Below, one piece after another: positions 1-7,843 of a stretch of 14,507 nt of DNA. The DNA is from Myxococcales bacterium (GTDB lineage Bacteria > Myxococcota > UBA796 > SXON01). Location: assembly GCA_009692585.1 (NCBI GenBank), contig SHYX01000076.1, forward strand, positions 1-14,507, in the 5' to 3' direction. The first letter of the stretch is position 1, and the number at the start of each line of letters is the position of its first letter. The translations under genes and the position numbers were made by a program. Below the pieces are notes generated by a model. The model made no database searches, was not told the DNA's origin, and was given only the letters and a program-made list of their open reading frames with translations.

Positions 1-21
1 GAGGCTGGATACCCACCCGGC

Positions 22-405
22 ATGCTCGACCCCCTCGACGCCCTCGGCCCGCTCGAAGCGGAGGTGCTCGACCACGTCTGGAAGCTGGAAACGGCGACCG
101 CGCGCGAGCTGTTCGCCAGCCAGTCCCAACAGGGCGAGCGTGCCTACACGACCTTGATGACCACGCTCGACCGGCTCTTCCGAAAGGGCCTTCTTCGCCG
201 TGACAAGGCGGGTCTGGCCTGGCGCTACGCTCCCGCCATTACGCGGGGGGCGTTCGAGCAGAAGCGTGTGGACGCCCTCGCGGCCCGGATCGTGGCGCAG
301 CACGGCGACGCGGGCTTGGCGGCCTTTGTGGACGCGGCGGCGGCGGCGGACGGCCCACTCCTCGACCGACTGGAAGAGCTGATTCGCGCGAGGCGGAGCC
401 GTTGA
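22..405 (+). CDS. BlaI/MecI/CopY-family winged-helix repressor
   Basis: A 127-residue protein, the usual size for BlaI/MecI/CopY repressors, which bind operator palindromes as dimers and are relieved by a partner protease or by metal. The N-terminal winged helix is visible: LGPLEAEVLDHVW (about residues 8-20), then the recognition-helix region AYTTLMTTLDRLFRKGLLRR (about 41-60) and the wing WRYAP. The C-terminal 50 residues are Ala-rich and helical, fitting the dimerisation domain. Its stop codon lies inside the start of the M56 protease gene (TTGA overlap at 402-405), so the two are translationally coupled. Its own promoter must lie left of the window. The likely target is the palindrome at 1360-1375. 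I see no Asn-Phe cleavage site like that of Staphylococcus BlaI, so the cleavage point is unknown. The inducer is inferred from the neighbours to be a metal, not a beta-lactam. Confidence 0.9.
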   Translation: MLDPLDALGPLEAEVLDHVWKLETATARELFASQSQQGERAYTTLMTTLDRLFRKGLLRRDKAGLAWRYAPAITRGAFEQKRVDALAARIVAQHGDAGLAAFVDAAAAADGPLLDRLEELIRARRSR

Positions 406-1352
406 TCCCGTTTCTGGTGCAAGTCGCGGGAATCGCGCTTGCTGCGGGATTCGTCGTGTCGGCGATGTGGCCGGTAGCTCTTCGCGCGGCCGATCGACTC
501 TCCGGAGGACGTCGCGCCGATTTTCTGGTCGTGGCAGGCGCGCTTCCAATGGTCGCCGGCATCGGGCTCGCCGCTGCGCTTCTGGTTCCGACGGCGCTAG
601 ACGTGTTGGGCGTCCATCCCGACCACTGCCACGCCCACGACCACGGGCTCCACCTGTGCGGGGTCCACGGAGACGTACACGCGCCGCTGCTCCTGTTGGG
701 GGCCCTGCTGCTCCCTCTGGTCACGACGCGCGGCCTTCTGGTCGTGAGGCGCCTCCGGAGCGCCTCTCTGGACGTTCGGGCGCTGGAAGCGCTGGGTGCC
801 CGGCACGGCGCGCTTGTCGACGTCCCCGGCGACGCACCCCTCTGCCATGCGACGGGCGTGCTCCGGCCGCGCGTGCTGCTCTCCGCGGGCGTGCGGGCGA
901 GGCTGGGTGGCGCGGCGGTCGAGGCCGCCGTCGCCCACGAGCACGCGCACCTCCGACGACGGGATCCTGCCGCGCTCGCCTTCCTCCATCTCGCGTCGAT
1001 CTTCGGCCTTCCCGGATCGCGGCTGGGGTCAGCCTTCCGAGCCGCCGCTGATGAGGCCGCCGACGCGGAAGCCGCTGCCGAGGTCGGCGGTGTCGCCGTG
1101 GCCGAGGCCCTGGTACGGATGGCTCGGTTCATGAGCGAGCGGCCGTGTCCGGCCCCCTCCTCCGCCCTCGCCCTCGGCGCGCATCCGCTCGAACAGCGAG
1201 TGGTTTTGCTGCTCGCGGGTCCCTCGGCTCCGGGGAAGCCGCTCGGACTCCTGATGGCGGGCGTGACTGCGGTCGCCTCCATCACGCTGGGGACGATCGG
1301 CGCCGAGCCGATCCATCACTTGATCGAGGATCTGCTGCTCACCCGGCATTGA
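402..1352 (+). CDS. M56 (BlaR1-like) membrane metalloprotease with His/Cys-rich loop; likely metal sensor
   Basis: A 316-residue membrane protein starting at TTG 402, inside the repressor stop codon. Hydrophobic segments lie at about 5-27, 41-69, 94-116 and 280-300. The zinc-protease motif HEHAH (H179, E180, H183) is followed by RRRD, as in M56 peptidases, with an acidic AADEAADAE stretch (about 215-223) that could give the third ligand. No penicillin-binding sensor domain follows, so this is not a beta-lactam sensor. Instead the loop between TM2 and TM3 carries H72, H75, C76, H77, H79, H81, H84, C86, H89 and H93. In BlaR1 topology this loop faces the periplasm and the protease motif the cytoplasm. 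I infer that metal bound by the loop triggers cleavage or inactivation of the upstream repressor. A TTG start is expected for a coupled gene. The family call is firm; the sensing role is inference. Confidence 0.85.
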   Translation: MIPFLVQVAGIALAAGFVVSAMWPVALRAADRLSGGRRADFLVVAGALPMVAGIGLAAALLVPTALDVLGVHPDHCHAHDHGLHLCGVHGDVHAPLLLLGALLLPLVTTRGLLVVRRLRSASLDVRALEALGARHGALVDVPGDAPLCHATGVLRPRVLLSAGVRARLGGAAVEAAVAHEHAHLRRRDPAALAFLHLASIFGLPGSRLGSAFRAAADEAADAEAAAEVGGVAVAEALVRMARFMSERPCPAPSSALALGAHPLEQRVVLLLAGPSAPGKPLGLLMAGVTAVASITLGTIGAEPIHHLIEDLLLTRH

Positions 1353-1354
1353 CA
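1349..1354 (+). promoter_or_regulatory. TTGACA -35 box candidate for the efflux genes
   Basis: A perfect TTGACA overlaps the stop codon of the M56 gene. The matching -10 is unclear: TAGTAG at 1373-1378 (18-nt spacing) or 1370-1375 (15-nt spacing) are weak matches. If 1373-1378 is used, transcription would begin almost on the ATG at 1384, giving a leaderless mRNA. That would fit the absence of a Shine-Dalgarno sequence there. Confidence 0.45.
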
Positions 1355-1359
1355 GCAGC

Positions 1360-1375
1360 CTACTATCAATAGTAG
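1360..1375. promoter_or_regulatory. Palindromic operator, probable BlaI-type site
   Basis: A perfect inverted repeat: CTACTAT, 2-nt spacer CA, ATAGTAG. It is AT-rich in otherwise very GC-rich DNA and ends 8 nt before the adaptor ATG. It lies just downstream of the TTGACA box, where a bound repressor would block RNA polymerase. BlaI/CopY operators are short palindromes rich in TAC/GTA half-sites (BlaI sites contain TACTACA-type arms), and this resembles them. Binding by the product of 22-405 is inference from proximity and sequence type. Confidence 0.65.
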
Positions 1376-1383
1376 TAGTCGCC

Positions 1384-2937
1384 ATGCGCGCGCTCCTCCT
1401 CCTCGTCCCCTGCTCCGCGTTCGCCCTCGCCTGCGCGGGTCTCCCCGGCGGCCACGACCACGCCCACGAAGGCGAAGGTCACGGGCACGAAGCGGCCGAA
1501 GATCCTCGACCGGGCCTCACGGTCACGCTCTACCAGTCGGGTGTGGAGCTGTTCATGGAGTACCCGTCGTTCGTGGCGGGGCAGGAGTCGCCCCTGATCG
1601 CCCACTTCACCGACGCGCGCGACCCCGAGGCGTTCCACTGGGTGACCGAAGGGCGGCTGACTGCGACGCTGCGCTACGCTGACGGCACCGACGAGGTCTT
1701 CGTCGCCGAGAAGCTGCTCCGCAATGGCATCTTCAAGCCCATCGTGAAGCCGGGCAAGGCCGGCGAGGCCACGCTCACCCTCGTCCTCGAAGGCCCCGTC
1801 GCCGGCACCGTAGACCTCGGAGCCGTCACGGTCCACGCCACGACCGACGCAGCGGTCGCCGCCGCCCCTCCCGAAGAGAGCGGGGGCGAGAGCGCGGTGG
1901 GCTACCTCAAGGAGTCGCAGTGGAAGACGCAGTACGCGACCGCACCCGCGGAGCAGCGGTCCATCCGTGGGGGCGTGCGTGCCAGCGGGGAGGTCAGCCC
2001 GGTCGCCGGCCGCTCAGCGGAGATCGTCGCGCCCGTGGCGGGTCGGGTTCGCACCTCGGGCGCAGCGCCCTACGTCGGCCTCCGCGTGAAGCGGGGGGAG
2101 GCGCTCCTCTCGCTGCTGCCGCTCTCGGGCGACGCCGCCGGGGCCGAAGCTGCCGCGTCTCGTGCCGGTGCCGCTCTCTCCCTCGCGGAGAAAGACTTGA
2201 CCCGCGCCGAGGAGCTGCACGCCGCCGCCGTGTACTCCCAGAAGCAGCTCGACGCCGCACGGTCGGCGCGCGAAGTGGCAGCCTCTGATCTGCGCGCCGC
2301 CGAGGCGCAGCGCGGCGCATGGAGCGGGAGTGGCGGCGGGGCCGCGCTCGACATCCGGTCGCCGCTCGACGGCGTGGTCTCGTTCGCCGAGGTGGCCCCG
2401 GGAGCGCTCGTCAACGCGGGCTCGCGCCTGCTCTCGATCATCGATCCATCCCGCGTATGGCTCTACTGCCACGTCACGGACACCGACGCGCCGAAGGTCG
2501 AGGGCTCGCCCGGGGCCACGTTCACGGTGCCGGGCTTCGACACGCCCTTCCACGTCGAGGGGGGCCTCGTCGCCATCGGTGCCGCGGTGGATCCCGACAC
2601 GCGCACGGTCCCGGTCATCTTCGAGATTGACAACGCTGCTGGCACGCTGAAGCCCGGGATGTTCGCCAAGGTCACGGTCCACACGGTCGCGACCGTCGAG
2701 GGCGTGGTGATCCCAGGAGAGGCAGTCGTCGACGACGGCGGCCGTCCCACGGTCTACGTCATGGAGGGTGGGGAGAGCTTCTTCGCCCGGCGCGTGAAGC
2801 TGGGTGCACGAGCGGACGGGCTTGTGCAGGTGCTCGAAGGGGTCGTGGCGGGGGAGCGCGTCGTGAGTCGAGGCGCATACGAGATCAAGCTGTCCACGGC
2901 CGGGGGTGCGATCCCCGAGCACGGCCACGCGCACTAG
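1384..2937 (+). CDS. Periplasmic adaptor (membrane fusion protein) of a heavy-metal RND efflux pump, CusB/CzcB type
   Basis: A 517-residue adaptor linking the RND pump to the outer-membrane channel. The N-terminal signal is lipoprotein-like, with FALAC giving C17 as the likely acylated residue; the lipobox is slightly off consensus. A His-rich segment follows (H24, H26, H28, H33, H35), and the protein ends with H513, H515 and H517, so both ends could bind metal. Residues about 44-152 form an extra beta-rich N-terminal domain. Lipoyl/barrel halves lie near 202-247 (GEVSPVAG, APVAGRV) and 322-350 (IRSPLDGVV), with the Ala/Glu-rich coiled-coil hairpin between (about 253-318). The rest is beta-barrel and membrane-proximal domain. 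No Shine-Dalgarno precedes ATG 1384. The RND gene follows after 11 nt. The family is clear; the transported metal is not shown by the sequence. Confidence 0.92.
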   Translation: MRALLLLVPCSAFALACAGLPGGHDHAHEGEGHGHEAAEDPRPGLTVTLYQSGVELFMEYPSFVAGQESPLIAHFTDARDPEAFHWVTEGRLTATLRYADGTDEVFVAEKLLRNGIFKPIVKPGKAGEATLTLVLEGPVAGTVDLGAVTVHATTDAAVAAAPPEESGGESAVGYLKESQWKTQYATAPAEQRSIRGGVRASGEVSPVAGRSAEIVAPVAGRVRTSGAAPYVGLRVKRGEALLSLLPLSGDAAGAEAAASRAGAALSLAEKDLTRAEELHAAAVYSQKQLDAARSAREVAASDLRAAEAQRGAWSGSGGGAALDIRSPLDGVVSFAEVAPGALVNAGSRLLSIIDPSRVWLYCHVTDTDAPKVEGSPGATFTVPGFDTPFHVEGGLVAIGAAVDPDTRTVPVIFEIDNAAGTLKPGMFAKVTVHTVATVEGVVIPGEAVVDDGGRPTVYVMEGGESFFARRVKLGARADGLVQVLEGVVAGERVVSRGAYEIKLSTAGGAIPEHGHAH

Positions 2938-2940
2938 GAG
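2936..2940 (+). promoter_or_regulatory. Ribosome binding site for the RND pump gene
   Basis: AGGAG overlaps the TAG stop of the adaptor gene and lies 8 nt before ATG 2949. This supports that start and tight co-translation. Confidence 0.75.
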
Positions 2941-2948
2941 CCCGACCC

Positions 2949-5900
2949 ATGAACCGCCTCATCCATTGGTCGGTGCAGAACCGGCTCCTCGTGCTCGCCG
3001 CCGCGCTGCTGATGCTCTTCGTCGGCATCGACGTCGCGCGGAAGATGCCCGTGGATGTGTTCCCTGACCTCACCGCGCCCACCGTCACCGTGCTCACCGA
3101 GGCCCACGGGCTCGCGCCCGAGGAGGTCGAGACGCTCGTGACCTTCCCCATCGAAACGGCGGTCAACGGCGCGACGGGTGTCCGCCGGGTGCGCTCCGCG
3201 TCGGGCGTCGGCATCTCCATTGTCTGGGTGGAGTTCGACTGGGGCACCGACATCCTCGTCGCGCGGCAGATCGTCAACGAGAAGCTCCAGATGGTCGCGC
3301 CGCAGCTCCCGAGCGACATCGCGCCGCCGTCGATGGCGCCCGTCTCGTCGGTGATGGGCGAGATCCTCTTCCTCTCGCTGAAGTGGGAGGAGCCGGCGGC
3401 GACCGAGGAGGGCCGGCTGTCCCAGATGATGGAGGCGAGGACGCTCGCGGACTGGGTGGTCCGCAAGCGGTTGCTCTCGGTCGGCGGTGTCTCCCAGGTT
3501 GTCCCCATCGGCGGCGCCGTCCGGCAGATTCAGGTGCGCCTTCGCCCGGAGGCGATGCAGGCGCTCGACGTCAGCTTCGAGCAGGTCGCCCATGCCCTCC
3601 GCACCGGCAACACCAACGCCTCCGGAGGGTTCTACGCCGAGGCGGGGCAGGAGTACCTGCTCCGCGGCGTGGGCCGCGCCGAGACCCTCGACGACATCGG
3701 TGGCACCCCGGTCGGGGTTCGTGGGGGCGTTCCGATCCTCGTCCGACAGCTCGCTGAGGTCGTGGTCGGGCCGAAGGTGAAGCGCGGGGAGGGCAGCGCG
3801 GACGCCGAGCCCGCCGTCATCCTCGCGGTGATGAAGCAGCCCGACGCCAACACGCTCGCGCTCACCGAGCAGCTCGATGCCGCGCTCGACGAGATCCAGG
3901 GCACCCTGCCGAGCGGGCTCGTGATCAACCGGCACATCTTCCGGCAATCGGACTTCATCTCGGCCTCGGTCTCGAACGTGTCGGAGGCGCTTCGGGACGG
4001 CGCCATCCTCGTGGCGATCATCCTCGTGCTCTTCCTCGGCAACTTCCGCACGGCGGCCATCTCGCTGGTCGCCATCCCGCTGTCGCTGGCCGCCGCCGTG
4101 CTCGTCATGAAGGCCACGGGCGTGTCCCTGAACACGATGACCCTCGGGGGGCTCACCATCGCCGTCGGCGCGCTCGTGGACGACGCGATCATCGACGTGG
4201 AGAACGTGTTCCGCCGGCTGCGAGAAAACCAGAAACGTGCGGAACCGAGGCCCCCGTTGGTGGTCGTCTACGAGGCCTCGGTCGAGGTGCGCGCGTCGAT
4301 CCTCTTCGCGACGCTGATCATCATCCTCGTCTTCCTCCCACTCTTCTTCCTGGTTGGGCTGGAAGGCCGCATGCTGGCGCCGCTCGGGCTCGCCTACATC
4401 GTCGCCATCGCGGCCTCGCTCGTGGTCGCGATGACGGTCACGCCCGCGCTCTGCGCGTGGCTCCTGCCTGGGTCGAAGGCCCTCGATCACGAGGAGAGCC
4501 GCGTCATGCGCGGGATCAAGTGGCTCTACGCGCCGACCTTGGACTTCGCCTTGCGCCTTCCGGCACTTGTGCTCGGCGGGTCCGTCCTGGCGCTCGTCGT
4601 CGCGCTCGCCATCCTGCCATTTCTCGGGCGCTCCTTCCTGCCGGAGTTCAATGAGGGGAGCCTCACGCTCAACGTGGTGACCCTGCCGGGGACCTCGCTC
4701 GCCGCGAGCGACCGGCTGGGGCGCCGCGTGGAGGAGGTGCTCCTCGAGTTCCCCGAGGTCGCCGCGACGGCCCGCCGCACGGGGCGCGCCGAATTGGACG
4801 AGCACGCCCAGGATGTCAACGCCGCGGAGCTGGACGTCCGGCTCGACTTCTCGAAGAGCGAGCGAGGAAAGGAGGAGTTCCTGGCAGCGCTTCGCAAGGC
4901 GCTGGCTCAGGTGCCCGGAGCCGTGATCACGGTCGGACAGCCGCTGTCCCATCGCATCGACCACATGCTCTCGGGCTCACGCTCGGCGATCGCCATCAAG
5001 GTGTTCGGCGACGACCTCGTCACGCTCCGGCAAGTGGCCGAACAGGTGAAAGCCGCCATCGAGGACGTGCCGGGAGCGGTCGACGTGACCATCGAACAGC
5101 AGGTGGACATCCCCGAGCTGGAGATCCGCGCCGACCGCGCTGCGGCAGCCCGGTACGGGCTCACGACGGGGGATCTGGTGGAGGCGGTCGAGCGCGCCTT
5201 CACCGGAGAGGTCGTCGGCACGATGCTGGAGGGCCAGCGCACCACGGATCTCGTCGTACGGCTCGATGACGCCTCACGGGAGGACTTCGAGGCGCTCCTG
5301 TCCACGCCCATCGACACGCCCGCAGGCCCGCGTGTGCCGCTCAAGGCCGTCGCGAGCGTCGTTCGCGACACGAGCCCGAACACGATCACGCGGGAAGGCG
5401 TGCAGCGGAAGATGGTGGTCCAGGCGAACGTGGCCGACCGCGACATCGTGTCGGTCGTCGAGGACATGCGCGTGGCGGTGCGTGCAAACGTTCAGATGCC
5501 CGAGGGCTACTACCCGGTGTTCGGCGGGCAATTCGAGAGCGCGGCGGAGGCCACGCGGACGATCGCGCTCCTGTCCGTCGGCGTCGTCATCGGCATCTTC
5601 CTTCTGCTGGGGGTCGCCTTCCGGTCGGTGCGGAACGCGCTCCTGACGCTCGTGAACCTCCCACTCGCGCTCATCGGCGGCGTGCTCGCCGTGGCCTGCA
5701 CGTCGGGGGTCGTCTCCATCCCCGCGCTCGTCGGGTTCATCACCCTTTTCGGCATCGCGACGCGCAACGGCATCATGATCATTAGCCACTTCGAGCATCT
5801 CGTCCGGGACGAGGGCCTGAGCGTGGACGAAGCGGTGCGGCAGGGATCGATGGAACGCCTCGCGCCGATCCTGATGACCGCTCTGTGCGCGGGCCTGGCG

Positions 5901-6050
5901 CTCATTCCGCTCGTGCTCGGCGCGGATGAGCCCGGCAACGAGATCCAGGCGCCGATGGGCGTCGTCATCCTTGGCGGGCTCCTGTCGTCTACGGCGCTCA
6001 ACATGCTGGTCGTGCCTGTCCTGTACCGGCGCTTTGGGAGGTCCGCATGA
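2949..6050 (+). CDS. CusA/CzcA-family heavy-metal efflux RND transporter
   Basis: A 1033-residue inner-membrane proton/metal antiporter of full length for the HME-RND family. The N-terminus has TM1 and then the family signature around PVDVFPDLTAPTVTVLTE, GLAPEEVETLVTFPIE and GTDILVARQ. The proton-relay TM4 region reads VGALVDDAIIDVENVFRRL, with D411, D412, D416 and E418. A second TM cluster with GITTLFGIATRNGI-like sequence (here VGFITLFGIATRNGIM) is near the C-terminus. The porter region has RTGRAELDEHAQ (about 608-619) and HRIDHMLSGSRSAIAIKVFGDD-like sequence typical of metal, not drug, pumps. The three methionines that carry Cu/Ag in CusA are not obvious here and TM4 differs from the classical CzcA DFGxxVDGAVVMVEN form, so I do not assign a metal. 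It overlaps the next gene by ATGA. Confidence 0.95.
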   Translation: MNRLIHWSVQNRLLVLAAALLMLFVGIDVARKMPVDVFPDLTAPTVTVLTEAHGLAPEEVETLVTFPIETAVNGATGVRRVRSASGVGISIVWVEFDWGTDILVARQIVNEKLQMVAPQLPSDIAPPSMAPVSSVMGEILFLSLKWEEPAATEEGRLSQMMEARTLADWVVRKRLLSVGGVSQVVPIGGAVRQIQVRLRPEAMQALDVSFEQVAHALRTGNTNASGGFYAEAGQEYLLRGVGRAETLDDIGGTPVGVRGGVPILVRQLAEVVVGPKVKRGEGSADAEPAVILAVMKQPDANTLALTEQLDAALDEIQGTLPSGLVINRHIFRQSDFISASVSNVSEALRDGAILVAIILVLFLGNFRTAAISLVAIPLSLAAAVLVMKATGVSLNTMTLGGLTIAVGALVDDAIIDVENVFRRLRENQKRAEPRPPLVVVYEASVEVRASILFATLIIILVFLPLFFLVGLEGRMLAPLGLAYIVAIAASLVVAMTVTPALCAWLLPGSKALDHEESRVMRGIKWLYAPTLDFALRLPALVLGGSVLALVVALAILPFLGRSFLPEFNEGSLTLNVVTLPGTSLAASDRLGRRVEEVLLEFPEVAATARRTGRAELDEHAQDVNAAELDVRLDFSKSERGKEEFLAALRKALAQVPGAVITVGQPLSHRIDHMLSGSRSAIAIKVFGDDLVTLRQVAEQVKAAIEDVPGAVDVTIEQQVDIPELEIRADRAAAARYGLTTGDLVEAVERAFTGEVVGTMLEGQRTTDLVVRLDDASREDFEALLSTPIDTPAGPRVPLKAVASVVRDTSPNTITREGVQRKMVVQANVADRDIVSVVEDMRVAVRANVQMPEGYYPVFGGQFESAAEATRTIALLSVGVVIGIFLLLGVAFRSVRNALLTLVNLPLALIGGVLAVACTSGVVSIPALVGFITLFGIATRNGIMIISHFEHLVRDEGLSVDEAVRQGSMERLAPILMTALCAGLALIPLVLGADEPGNEIQAPMGVVILGGLLSSTALNMLVVPVLYRRFGRSA
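6036..6041 (+). promoter_or_regulatory. Ribosome binding site for the outer-membrane channel gene
   Basis: GGGAGG lies 5 nt before ATG 6047, inside the end of the RND gene. It supports the overlapping start. Confidence 0.7.
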
Positions 6051-7183
6051 TCCTGCTCCTTGCGACGATGGCAGCAGCCATGACGCCAGGCGAGGCGGTG
6101 AGTGCCGCGCTCGTTCACGACCCGGTGCTCGCGGCGGCCGAGGCGCGGGTCGAGGCTGGAGAGGGGGCGCTGGCGGGGGCGTCGTGGCTCAGGCACAACC
6201 CGCGCGTCAGCGGCAGGGTGGGCGACGAGCGGCTGGAGTTGGAGGCGAGCCAGGCGGTGTCCTTGTCGGGGGAGGGCCTCGCGGCCGCACGGAGCGCGCG
6301 CGCTTCTCTGGACTCGGTGGAGGCCGCGCGGGACAGGGCGCGGCTCGTGACGGCGGCGGAGGCCCGGCGGGCGTGGCTGCGCGCGGCCGTCGCGCAATCC
6401 GAGGTCGAGATCGCCTCGGACGAGCTGGCGGGAGCCACGCGACTGCGGGAGGCTGCGGAGAAGCGTGTGGCGGCGGGAGAAGCCGCCGAATTCGAGCTGC
6501 GCCTCGCCCGACTGGAGGAGGCCCGCGCTGTCGGGCTGGTGCTGCACGCTCGAACGTCGCTCGCGGAGGCAAAGGCCACGCTCGCTGCCATCACTGGTGA
6601 CCCCGCCGCGACGGCCCAGGGCGATCCCCTCGCTGCAGCGCCTCCGCCGGGAGCGGCCGGCGTTCGGGACGACGTGCGCGCCGCTGAGGCTGCGACGGAC
6701 GCGGCCCGCGCCGCGCTGGCACGGGAGCGGGCGGCCACCGTCCCGGCCATCGAGATCGGCGTGTTCTACGAAGACGACGCGGGACGCGCTGTCGTGGGCC
6801 CTACGCTCGGTGTCGAAGTTCCGCTTTGGCAGCGCAATCCCGCCGGTCGCGGGAGCGCCCGCGGTGATCTCCTACGGGCGCAGTCCGAGGCGGCGAGCAC
6901 CTCGGCTCGCGCCACCGCGGAGCAGGCCGCATCGTCGGAGCGCATGCGCGACCTCGAACCGCTGGCGGCGCTGCTCGGCGACGACCCGGCGGCGGACGCG
7001 GCCGCCGTGCTTTCGGGCGTCGAGGTCGCATGGCGCGCTGGCGAGCTCGACATCGCGGAAGCGACGCTGCTGCGCGCCCGCGCCCTGGACGGAAGGCGCG
7101 CGTGGGTCGAGGCGCGGGCAGCGGTCGCCGAGGCTCGGATCGCCGCTGCGCTGGCCGAGGGCACGGATGCCCTGTTCCCGTGA
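6047..7183 (+). CDS. TolC/CzcC-family outer-membrane efflux channel
   Basis: A 378-residue outer-membrane factor completing the tripartite pump. It begins with a short hydrophobic signal (MILLLATMAAAM) and the classic mature start TPGEAVSAALVHDPVLAAAEARV. Two long Ala/Glu/Arg-rich helical hairpins follow (about 70-180 and 215-360). Between them is the second-repeat strand signature PTLGVEVPLWQRNPAGRG (about 256-273), close to the CzcC form. It is somewhat short for the family (CzcC is about 420), and no lipobox Cys is seen near the N-terminus. The start overlaps the RND stop, and the stop overlaps a GTG that would start the permease remnant (GTGA at 7180-7183). Family confidence is high; substrate specificity lies with the RND pump. 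Confidence 0.88.
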   Translation: MILLLATMAAAMTPGEAVSAALVHDPVLAAAEARVEAGEGALAGASWLRHNPRVSGRVGDERLELEASQAVSLSGEGLAAARSARASLDSVEAARDRARLVTAAEARRAWLRAAVAQSEVEIASDELAGATRLREAAEKRVAAGEAAEFELRLARLEEARAVGLVLHARTSLAEAKATLAAITGDPAATAQGDPLAAAPPPGAAGVRDDVRAAEAATDAARAALARERAATVPAIEIGVFYEDDAGRAVVGPTLGVEVPLWQRNPAGRGSARGDLLRAQSEAASTSARATAEQAASSERMRDLEPLAALLGDDPAADAAAVLSGVEVAWRAGELDIAEATLLRARALDGRRAWVEARAAVAEARIAAALAEGTDALFP

Positions 7184-7814
7184 ACCTGCCGCCGCCCCCG
7201 TCGCCTGGTGACTCATCGCCGCCGCGCTGTTCGGCGCCAGCACGCCGGTCGCTCGCGCGCTACTCGATGGAATTGGGCCGTTCACGCTCGCCGGGCTCCT
7301 CTACCTCGGTGCTGCGCTGGGCACGGCATCGTGGGCTCTGACCGGGCACGCCCCGGCAGCACGGCGGCGCGAGGATTTGCCGCGCTTGCTGGCTGCGGTC
7401 GCGTTCGGCGGGGTGATCGGGCCCGTGCTGATGCTCCTCGGTCTCCGTGCGGTGCCCGCAGCGTCGGTCGCGCTCTGGTTGAACCTGGAGGCGCCCGCGA
7501 CCGCCATCCTCGGCTGGGCGTTCTTCAGGGAGCACGTCGATCGCCGGACGTGGGCTGCTGCGGCGCTGGTCTGGGCGGCGAGCGTGCTCTTGGCCTCTCC
7601 CGAGGGCTTCGGCGCCTGGCACGCGGCCCTTCTCGTCGCTGGCGGCTGCTTCGCCTGAGGGCTCGCCTACCACCTTACCTCATTGATCGCCGGCTACACG
7701 CCAGCGCAGACGACCTTCGTGAAGGGGCCCGGCGCGGACGGGTTCAACCTCGCGCTGGGCCTCATCCTGGAGGGGGTTCCCACGGCCAGCCCCTTACTCG
7801 TGGTCGCGAGATGA
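7180..7814 (+). pseudogene. Broken EamA/DMT-family permease, former fifth gene of the operon
   Basis: In one frame from 7212 the DNA reads LIAAALFGASTPVARALLDG, then GPFTLAGLLYLGAALG, LRAVPAASVALWLNLEAPAT and ILGWAFFREHV. These are the recognisable N-terminal half of EamA drug/metabolite-type membrane permeases. The natural start is probably GTG 7180, but that frame differs from the body frame. An in-frame TGA at 7209-7211 sits where a Trp is expected. A second TGA at 7656-7658 interrupts GGCFA / GLAYHLTSLI, again where Trp is usual. The remnant resumes with TPAQTTFVKG and NLALGL and stops at 7814 after roughly 210 codons, missing the last third of the usual ~290 residues. The gene is dead by at least three lesions. 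EamA genes are sometimes found next to HME-RND operons, so it probably once worked with the pump. Confidence 0.8.
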
Positions 7815-7843
7815 GCCCTGTGATAGCTGCCAAATGGAGTCCC

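Noticed and set aside
402..1352. Beta-lactam sensing (blaR1/mecR1) role for the M56 protein.
   Set aside because: No penicillin-binding sensor domain or SxxK-type motif follows the last membrane segment, and no beta-lactamase is nearby.
2934..4964. A 676-codon open frame on the minus strand, opposite the RND gene.
   Set aside because: It is composed of Arg, Asp, Glu and His-rich low-complexity sequence typical of the antisense of a GC-rich gene, and the + strand holds an unmistakable RND transporter.
7180..7814. Recoding of TGA as Trp, suggested by two TGA codons at Trp positions in the permease remnant.
   Set aside because: TGA properly ends several intact genes in the window, and the remnant also has a frame break and a missing C-terminus.
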